From assembly GCA_016215605.1 (NCBI GenBank), contig JACRJB010000078.1, positions 62,001-126,000 of the forward strand: a DNA stretch of 64,000 nucleotides. The letters are read 5' to 3'. Below are positions 58,211 to 64,000 of the stretch, in pieces. The notes beneath the pieces were generated by a model. The model saw only the letters and a program-made list of their open reading frames with translations. It did no database searches and was not told the DNA's origin. The DNA comes from Rhodopseudomonas palustris. GTDB lineage: Bacteria; Pseudomonadota; Alphaproteobacteria; Rhizobiales; Xanthobacteraceae. Every line of letters begins with the position of its first letter. Position 1 is the first letter of the stretch. The translations under genes were made by a program, and so were the position numbers.

Positions 58211-60184
58211 TCAGTACTTCGCCACGATCGCCGTCGGCGAGAAGCGGTAGTTCAGACCGACCTTGACCTGGCTGATGGTCGCCTTGTCGGTCAGGGTGGT
58301 GGTGCCATCGCTGGCGAGCGACGACCGGCTGCCGAAGTCGGTGTAGTTGTACTCGGTCTTGGCCGACCAGTTCTTGCCCAGATCGAATTCGGTGCCGAAG
58401 CCGATCAGCCAGCCGGTGCGGGTGCGGTTGCCCGTGTCGAAGCCGGCGGTGAGCGCACCAGCCTGATTGAGGCAGGACCGGCCCGGGGCGACCGCAGTCG
58501 GGCCCAGCGAGCAGACCGCCGACACCGTCGAGTCTTCCCAGGCGCCGCCGCCGCGGACGTAGTACAGCGTGCGTCCCCAGGAGTAGCCGAGCCGGGCCGA
58601 CGCCGTCGCCATCCAGTGGGTGCGGTCCTGCACCGTGAAGTAGGCCGGCGAGAACGCGACCGGAACGCCACCGGCGGTGAGGCCGGTCGCCGTGCCGGCG
58701 GTGCGGCCGCCCTTGATGTCGGCGGCACCGATGTCGCCTTCGACGCCCAGCACCCAGTTGTTGCTGAACTGGTGATTGTAGCCGATCTGGCCGCCGCCGA
58801 GCGGGCCGAACACCCAGGGCTTGTCGCCTTGGGTCGGCGCGCCGAGGAAGCCGATGTCGGTCCGGCCATAGGCACCGCCGGCGAAACCTCCGATATAGAA
58901 GCCGGTCCAGTTGGTCGGCCCGATCAGCGGCCGCGGGGCCGCCTTGGCCTTCAACGGCATCACCGCCGCGATCGCTTCCGGCGTGAACTGGTAGCGGATG
59001 CCGGCGTTGCCGGTCCAGCCTTCGATGTTCGAGCCATTGCGGTAGTCGACACGAACGAAGCCGAGCCACCCGGTGTTCACCACCTGGCCGGCGAGACCCA
59101 GAGAGTACTGGCCGTAGGTCCCGACGCGGCTGGTCGAGGTCACCTGGTTCACCGAAATCGGGCTCGCCCCGATGAAGGCGTTGTTCGCGAAGGTCGTGTA
59201 GGTCGAATTGATGTCGCCGGCGAATTCATGGAACACGCTGGCCGAACCGAACGGCTGCCAGACCACGGTCGGCGTCGCGATCGCGGTCCCGACCCGGAGG
59301 CTCAGACGGCCGATTTCGCTCTTGATGTCGTCGGTGCGGATGTTGCCGCCGATCGCCAGCGCGGGCGTGCCCGAGTTGACGTAGTCGTCGACCGACGTTT
59401 TCGAGTAGATGAACCCGGCGGACGGCTCGATGAACCAGTTGTTCGCGAGCGGGACGTTGTAGCCGGCCGAAGCCGAGATCGAATAGCCGTGCGCACCCAC
59501 CAGCCGGTCGAAATACAGCGACGACGGGTTGCCCAGGTTGACGTTGTAGAACTCCTGCTTGACCATCAGGTCGGCGAAGAAGCGGCCGTAGGTCGCGACC
59601 ACATAGGTGCCGAAGAACGGGATCGAGTAGGTGTTCGAGAACTGGTTGTTATCGCTCGACTTCGCGCCGAGATAACCGGCCGTGGCACCGAGATGCACGT
59701 TCCAGCCGCCCCAATTGAGGCGGGCGATGTCGGCGCCGACCTGGACGCCGCCGAAGGTCTGGCGCTGGCTGGTTTCGCAGGTGGTGCGCGACGTGTTGTA
59801 GACCGCGCCGCCCGGCGGAAGGGTGGTGGTGGCGGTCGAGGTCGAGGTGCTCTTGATGGTGACCTCGCCGCCGACGCCGCGGGCCCAGATGCCGCCGCCG
59901 GGCTGATCCGGCGCCGGATTGGCCGGGGCCGACACGAAGGCGCTGCCCTGCTGGGTGAGGAAGGCGGTGTTGACGTTGCCGATCGCCGCCGCCAGCGACG
60001 TCGCGCCGCCGGTCGCCGGAATCGCGAGCTGACCGATGTTCGTGATCACCGTGCCGGTTTGGGCAGGAACCGTACAATTCTGCGCAAACGCCCCGGTCGA
60101 GACCGTCGCCATCATCGCACATGCGAAGCCGGCCAAAATACCGTTGCGGCCCTTCACTACTCGCGGACTGATCAATTTCATCAT
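58211..60184 (-). CDS. Outer-membrane protein with two tandem beta-barrel domains
   Basis: A 657-residue exported protein from ATG at 60184 (MMKLISPRVVKGRNGILAGFACAMMATVSTGAFAQ); an upstream TTG would add two residues. The signal peptide ends at GAFA-Q. Residues from about 98 (GGGIWARGVGGEVTIKS) to 412 (GWTGNAGIRYQF) look like an autotransporter-type barrel, with the terminal aromatic F of a complete barrel. A 20-residue linker with KAKAAPRP leads to a second region (NWTGFYIGGFAGGAYGRTD ... KVGLNYRF) typical of Omp25/Omp31-like 8-strand barrels. There is almost no passenger. Both Cys pairs are widely spaced. It has its own terminator and stands alone. Confidence 0.85.
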   Translation of the reverse strand: MMKLISPRVVKGRNGILAGFACAMMATVSTGAFAQNCTVPAQTGTVITNIGQLAIPATGGATSLAAAIGNVNTAFLTQQGSAFVSAPANPAPDQPGGGIWARGVGGEVTIKSTSTSTATTTLPPGGAVYNTSRTTCETSQRQTFGGVQVGADIARLNWGGWNVHLGATAGYLGAKSSDNNQFSNTYSIPFFGTYVVATYGRFFADLMVKQEFYNVNLGNPSSLYFDRLVGAHGYSISASAGYNVPLANNWFIEPSAGFIYSKTSVDDYVNSGTPALAIGGNIRTDDIKSEIGRLSLRVGTAIATPTVVWQPFGSASVFHEFAGDINSTYTTFANNAFIGASPISVNQVTSTSRVGTYGQYSLGLAGQVVNTGWLGFVRVDYRNGSNIEGWTGNAGIRYQFTPEAIAAVMPLKAKAAPRPLIGPTNWTGFYIGGFAGGAYGRTDIGFLGAPTQGDKPWVFGPLGGGQIGYNHQFSNNWVLGVEGDIGAADIKGGRTAGTATGLTAGGVPVAFSPAYFTVQDRTHWMATASARLGYSWGRTLYYVRGGGAWEDSTVSAVCSLGPTAVAPGRSCLNQAGALTAGFDTGNRTRTGWLIGFGTEFDLGKNWSAKTEYNYTDFGSRSSLASDGTTTLTDKATISQVKVGLNYRFSPTAIVAKY

Positions 60185-60658
60185 TTTCAAATGCCCCCAG
60201 AAGCAACGCTCGCAAGCGCGGGTGTTTCATATCGTTTCTAAGGCACAAGGATTTCGACCGGCAAGGATCGGAATGAACACTCGGCGGGACAGCCCCGACA
60301 ATTCCGGACTATGTGTTATTGCAGCAACAATTCTCCGGTAATTACTACCTGCCAGGTACACTTATATGCCGATTAGCTGCGCCAGGCGGCCGGCGACCCG
60401 GCGGCTGGTACTCACGACCGCCGCCGGGCCTGCGAAAGTGATTCGCGGCGACCAAATTAGCGAATCGATTGAACGTTTTATGCCGACCCGCCGTCCAAGG
60501 CAGAGGAGAGATATCCCTGCCGTCCCATACGCAGCAGTGCTACACTCTCCGCGCCTGAGTGATCCAAGTCACAGCCAGCTAAGCACTCAGGGGCAAGACT
60601 GATCACCATGAGGACCGGGGCCCTCCGCTGTGCGGCCTCGGCCGGATGGGAGCAAACC
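60185..60658. other. Divergent promoter region between two envelope genes
   Basis: About 470 bp without a plausible gene, between the outer-membrane protein start and the OmpA-family start. It is AT-richer than its neighbours around 60310-60370 and carries a CRP/FNR-like dyad at 60558-60573. Confidence 0.55.
60558..60573. promoter_or_regulatory. CRP-like dyad upstream of the OmpA-family gene
   Basis: AGTGA-TCCAAG-TCACA matches the CRP-family pattern TGTGA-N6-TCACA at nine of ten positions, about 85 bp before the OmpA-family start. Which CRP/FNR-type protein might bind is not indicated. Confidence 0.35.
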
Positions 60659-61285
60659 ATGATGATTCGGCAGATCAATATGAGCCTGGCGCTGACCGCC
60701 GTCATTCTGGCGGGCGGCCTCGGTATCGGCACGACCGCGGCGCAAGCCGGCGAGGTCACATCGCAGCAGATCCGCGATCAGCTCAAAGCGTCGAAGACCC
60801 GCAGCCTGAGCGGCACCCGGACCGCGGTGACTCCGGAGGAACTCGCGACGATCAAGCGGGTCAGCCAGACCCGCTCACTGTCGGCCGGCGACCGCGAACA
60901 GATCGCGGCGATCGCCGCCAAGCGGCCGACGATCGATCTGGAGATCAATTTCGACTACAATTCCGCGGTGTTATCGTCCCGGGCCGAGCCGCAGCTCAAG
61001 AGCCTCGGCGACGCCCTGACCAGCGCCGACCTGAAAGACGCCATCGTCATGCTGGCCGGGCATACCGACGCCAAAGGCGGCGACGACTACAATCAGGGCC
61101 TGTCCGAACGAAGGGCCGAGGCCGTCAAGCGCTATCTGATCGAACGCTATCGGATCCAGCCCGATCACCTGGTCTCGGTCGGCTATGGCGAGAAGCAGTT
61201 GAAGGCTCCGGCCGATCCGTTCGGGGCCGAGAACCGGCGCGTTCAGATCGTCAATATGGCCGAACACGACGAAGCCGCTAAGTGA
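60659..61285 (+). CDS. OmpA-family protein
   Basis: A 208-residue exported protein from ATG at 60659 (MMIRQINMSLALTAVILAGGLG), with GGGAG upstream; signal peptide ends near TAAQA. After a short basic, Ser/Arg-rich region with a repeated TRSLS element (ASKTRSLSGTRT and SQTRSLSAGDRE) comes the OmpA C-terminal domain: INFDYNSAVLSSRAEPQLKSLGDAL, GHTDAKGGDDYNQGLSERRAEAVKRYL and VGYGEKQLKAP. This domain binds peptidoglycan in the periplasm. No lipobox or N-terminal barrel is present. It precedes the caspase-fold gene on the same strand. Confidence 0.93.
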   Translation: MMIRQINMSLALTAVILAGGLGIGTTAAQAGEVTSQQIRDQLKASKTRSLSGTRTAVTPEELATIKRVSQTRSLSAGDREQIAAIAAKRPTIDLEINFDYNSAVLSSRAEPQLKSLGDALTSADLKDAIVMLAGHTDAKGGDDYNQGLSERRAEAVKRYLIERYRIQPDHLVSVGYGEKQLKAPADPFGAENRRVQIVNMAEHDEAAK

Positions 61286-61295
61286 CTCGCGTCAC

Positions 61296-61315
61296 GGGCG
61301 GCCGCACGGCCGCCC
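61296..61315 (+). terminator. GC-rich hairpin after the OmpA-family gene
   Basis: GGGCGGCC-GCAC-GGCCGCCC is a perfect 8-bp stem 11 bp after the stop codon, next to a smaller stem (GTGAC-TCGC-GTCAC, 61282-61295) that includes the stop. There is no T-tract, so termination would be weak; it may also act as an mRNA 3' stabiliser. Confidence 0.4.
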
Positions 61316-61469
61316 TCGCCGCCCGGAGCCCGCGATTGATTCGGGCGCCGGGTTGGCGATAGAATGACGGCGATAATTGATAGCTTTTCAAGCGTCTGGA
61401 ACGGCCGCTACAATTCGTTCCGCATTGAATGAGGATCTGCCCGGCGAACAGCCGCACGCAGGAATCGAC

Positions 61470-63626
61470 ATGATCGAGCGTCTTGGTCCGATTGCGGCGA
61501 AGATTGGCGGAGCCATCCTGGCGATGGTGATTTCGTCCGGTCTTGCGCTGGCCGACGCCAAGCGCGTCGCCATGGTGGTCGGTAACTCGATCTATCAGAG
61601 CGTTCCGCAACTCCCGAACCCGTCGCGCGACGCCTCCTCGGTCGCCAAGATGTTCAAGGACGCCGGTTTCGACGTCACCCAGGTGATCAACGTCGGCAAT
61701 CTGGATTTCAAGCGCGCGATCCGCAAGTTCGAGGCCGAGGCCGACCAGGCCGATATCGCCGTGATCTACTACGCCGGACACGGCATCGAGATCGGCGGCA
61801 CCAACTATCTGATCCCGATCGACGCCCGGCTCGCCAGCGACCGCGACGCCGAGGACGAGGCGATCCCGCTGGAACGCATGGTGTCGTCGGCCGACGGGGC
61901 GCAACGGCTGCGCGTGATCATTCTCGACGCCTGTCGCGACAACCCGTTCACGGTGCGAATGCGGCGCGAGCGGAAGGTGGCCAGCCGGGCGGTGAATTCC
62001 GGCCTCGGCAAGGTCGAACCGACCAGCACCGACACGCTGATCGCCTACGCGGCGAAGGCCGGCTCGACCGCCGAGGACGGCCAGGGCGACCACAGCCCGT
62101 TCACCACCGCGATCCTGAAGAATCTGACGGTGCCGGGGCTGGATATCAGGCTGGCCTTCGGCCGCGTCCGCGACGAGGTGATGAAGGCCACCGGCAACAA
62201 GCAGGAGCCGTTCGTGTACGGTTCGCTCGGCGGCGGCAATGTTTCGCTGGTGCCGGCGCCCGCGGTCGCCCAGGAGGCGACGGCGAACGACGTCAAGGCC
62301 GACTACGACCTGGTCGCCAAGATCGGCTCGCGCCGGGCCTGGGAGGTCTTCCTCAATACTTACAAGACAGGCTTCTATGCCGATCTGGCCCGCGCCCAGA
62401 TCGCCAGCCTCACCGACCAGGTGCCGAAGAGCGATCCGTCGTCGGCGACCGGCAACGTCAAGACCACCGCGGTGGAGCCCGGTACGCCGGAGCCGGGGCG
62501 CGAGCCGAATTCCAAGGAGGCGCTGGACTGGGATCGGGTGAAGGACAGCAACGACGTGTCGGCGTTGCAGAAATTCATCAAGCGCTACCCGGATTCGCCG
62601 CTGGCGATCACCGCGCAGAGCCGAGTCCAGTTGCTGGAGCAGATCGCGCGTGAGCGCGAAGAGCGCGCCCGGGCCGAACGCGAGGCGGCCGCGCGCGCCG
62701 CGGAACTCGCCAAGCTCCAGGCGGCCCAGAAGAAGGCCGAGGAGATCGCCACGCGCAAACGCGAGGACGAGGAGCGCCGCGCCCAGAAAGCCGAGGCCGA
62801 GGCGAAGGCCAAGGCCGAGGCAGCCGAGCGCAAGGCGGCCGAGGCCAAGCGGAAGGCCGAAGAGGCCGAGAACAAGAAGTCGGCGCAGGAAGCCGCAGCC
62901 TTGCGGGCGGAAAGCGAACGTCAGGCGAAGCAGGCCGAGGACGAGCGCCGCAAGGCCGCGGAAGCAGCCATTCAGGAGACCGTCTGCAAGGATCAGCAGG
63001 CGAAGTTCGACGAGCTCAACGCCAAGAACAACGAGACCGCAGCGCTCGACGACATGAAGACGTTCGCCAAGTCGATCACCTGCAGCCGGCTGCAGCCGAT
63101 GGTGGCGATGGCGATCGACCGGCTCAAGCTCGATGCCGAGAAGCGCGCCGCCGCCCTGCCGAACTCGCCGCAACTGGTGCGCTCGGCGCAAACCGAGCTG
63201 GCGCGGATCGGCTGCCTGAGCGACAAGCCGAACGGCGTCCTCGGCAGCGAGACCAAGACCGCGCTCGGTCGCTATCTGAGTATCAAGGGTCAGTCGTCGA
63301 GCGATATCAGCGTGACCGAGGCTCTGGTGTCGGATCTCAGCAAGCAGTCCGGCCGGGTGTGCCCGCTGGAGTGCAAGGCGGGTGAGATTGCCAAGGGCGA
63401 TACCTGCATCGCGAGCGAGAAGCGTGAGGAGCCGAAGGCGGCGACCCGCCGTCCGCGTGACGACGACGACGAACCGGTTGCCCGGCGCAAGCCGGCGCGC
63501 CGCGAAGCCCAACAGGAACGCCGCCAATCGCGGCCGGAGCCGCGCGCCCGCCAGCAGGCGTCGTCGCGGCCGAGCGGCGGTGGCGGTCACGGCGGCGGCG
63601 CCGCCATGATCGGCGTCGGCTTCTGA
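61470..63626 (+). CDS. Secreted caspase-fold (peptidase C14) protein with coiled coil and peptidoglycan-binding-like segment
   Basis: A 718-residue protein from ATG at 61470 (MIERLGPIAAKIGGAILAMVISSGLALADAKR; AGGA upstream); the first 30 residues form a signal peptide. The caspase p20-like domain follows: RVAMVVGNSIY, VIYYAGHGIEIGGTNYLIP (catalytic His 104) and ILDACRDNPF (catalytic Cys 155). Next, at about residues 385-510, is a very charged Ala/Glu/Lys/Arg helical segment, likely a long coiled coil. After it come AQTELARIGCLSDKPNGVLG (resembling a peptidoglycan-binding repeat) and a Cys-rich end (VCPLECKAG). It lies 185 bp after the OmpA-family gene. Substrates are unknown. Confidence 0.9.
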   Translation: MIERLGPIAAKIGGAILAMVISSGLALADAKRVAMVVGNSIYQSVPQLPNPSRDASSVAKMFKDAGFDVTQVINVGNLDFKRAIRKFEAEADQADIAVIYYAGHGIEIGGTNYLIPIDARLASDRDAEDEAIPLERMVSSADGAQRLRVIILDACRDNPFTVRMRRERKVASRAVNSGLGKVEPTSTDTLIAYAAKAGSTAEDGQGDHSPFTTAILKNLTVPGLDIRLAFGRVRDEVMKATGNKQEPFVYGSLGGGNVSLVPAPAVAQEATANDVKADYDLVAKIGSRRAWEVFLNTYKTGFYADLARAQIASLTDQVPKSDPSSATGNVKTTAVEPGTPEPGREPNSKEALDWDRVKDSNDVSALQKFIKRYPDSPLAITAQSRVQLLEQIAREREERARAEREAAARAAELAKLQAAQKKAEEIATRKREDEERRAQKAEAEAKAKAEAAERKAAEAKRKAEEAENKKSAQEAAALRAESERQAKQAEDERRKAAEAAIQETVCKDQQAKFDELNAKNNETAALDDMKTFAKSITCSRLQPMVAMAIDRLKLDAEKRAAALPNSPQLVRSAQTELARIGCLSDKPNGVLGSETKTALGRYLSIKGQSSSDISVTEALVSDLSKQSGRVCPLECKAGEIAKGDTCIASEKREEPKAATRRPRDDDDEPVARRKPARREAQQERRQSRPEPRARQQASSRPSGGGGHGGGAAMIGVGF

Positions 63627-63755
63627 GCCGGCGATGACGAGGAGTGATCATGCCGGCAGCGACGCCGGATGATCGGACGAAAACCAAAACCCGGCGGCCG
63701 AGACGGCCCGCCGACCGCGGCGCAGTCGGCGCCGCAACGAACGAAGAGGTGACCG

Positions 63756-64000
63756 ATGCACAACTACCAATGCCTGGCGCGACGCACGATCGCAGCCGCC
63801 GGCTTCGTCGCGGCCCTCGCCGTCATGCAAGTATCCGCCACCGAAGGCGCGGTCGCCAGCAACGAGGCGGTCACGACGCCGGTCACGCTCGGCCCGATCG
63901 CGCAGGGCGTCGCGACCTCCACGACCGAAGCGGCGCGCGCCGCCTCCGCCGACGGCGACAACGCGGCGAAGGCCGATGCGGCCGCCGCCCCACCGGCGCC
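63756..64000 (+). CDS. Putative secreted protein, N-terminal part only
   Basis: From ATG at 63756 (MHNYQCLARRTIAAAGFVAALAVMQVSA), with AAGAGGTGACCG just upstream, the frame stays open to the window edge (81 codons). The first 28 residues are a signal peptide; the visible mature part is Ala/Thr/Ser-rich (TEGAVASNEAVTTPVTLGP...). The protein continues beyond the edge, and no family can be named. It is the third exported product encoded in a row after the OmpA-family and caspase-fold genes. Confidence 0.6.
   Translation, partial: MHNYQCLARRTIAAAGFVAALAVMQVSATEGAVASNEAVTTPVTLGPIAQGVATSTTEAARAASADGDNAAKADAAAAPPA

Noticed and set aside
61278-63590. A 770-residue open frame antisense to the caspase-fold gene
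   Set aside because: The Leu/Arg/Gly-rich translation has no motif or plausible start, while the plus strand has signal peptide, catalytic residues and coiled coil in order.

Overview
This 64 kb window is high-GC alphaproteobacterial chromosome, most likely from a Rhodopseudomonas (R. palustris group) strain. The main evidence is a complete form II Calvin-cycle operon (cbbF-cbbP-cbbT-cbbA-cbbM) beside feoAB, several branched-chain-amino-acid-type ABC binding proteins, a form II coxSLM cluster, an aromatic (homogentisate) pathway and a LysR/MarR/TetR-rich regulatory setting. No transposase, integrase, phage gene, plasmid gene or CRISPR array was seen. The region reads as ordinary, densely packed chromosome, interrupted only by three kinds of palindromic intergenic repeat. 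Species assignment rests on gene content and remembered protein similarity, not on a database search.

Layout. 1-2621: the 5' part of feoB and all of feoA (ferrous iron uptake, minus strand), then a 55-residue membrane ORF and a conserved 99-residue protein. 2870-9579: the cbbFPTAM operon (minus strand), with a strong terminator after cbbM and a LysR-type palindrome upstream of cbbF. 9787-19420: an iron-dependent alcohol dehydrogenase, a full ABC importer (two ATPases, two permeases, a Tat-exported binding protein), an amidase, an AmiC-like sensor protein and a divergent MarR regulator; together this looks like an amide uptake and hydrolysis island. 19517-24189: a SbcC/YhaN-like ATPase and a SbcD/YhaO-like nuclease, translationally coupled.

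24591-30018: a TetR-controlled operon of biotin carrier, orphan ABC binding protein, carboxyltransferase and acyl-CoA ligase. The biotin carboxylase subunit is absent. 30433-38719: a remnant of an IclR-type gene, then a tightly overlapping operon (aldehyde dehydrogenase, second orphan binding protein, alpha/beta hydrolase, small SCP2-like protein, NDP-forming CoA ligase, acyl-CoA dehydrogenase) with a divergent LysR regulator; both operons look like import-and-CoA-activation catabolic modules of unknown substrate. 38836-43111: tRNA-Ser(GGA), then otsA, otsB and an MFS transporter for trehalose metabolism. 43263-45305: a chemoreceptor.

45537-50596 (plus strand): coxS, coxL and coxM of a form II (AYRGAGR) CO-dehydrogenase-like molybdenum hydroxylase with a clear terminator, then a CaiB-type CoA-transferase. 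50811-57979: homogentisate degradation (fahA, maiA, hmgA), a metallo-beta-lactamase-fold protein with an altered metal motif, and a two-component flavin hydroxylase resembling 3-hydroxyphenylacetate 6-hydroxylase, with a divergent MarR regulator. 58211-64000: an outer-membrane protein that appears to contain two consecutive beta-barrels, an OmpA-family lipoprotein-like/periplasmic protein, a secreted caspase-fold protein with a long charged coiled coil and a peptidoglycan-binding-like segment, and the start of another secreted protein.

The best candidates for something not well described are the tandem double-barrel outer-membrane protein with its OmpA/caspase neighbours, the AmiC-like sensor paired with a MarR regulator instead of AmiR, and the biotin-dependent operon without a biotin carboxylase.
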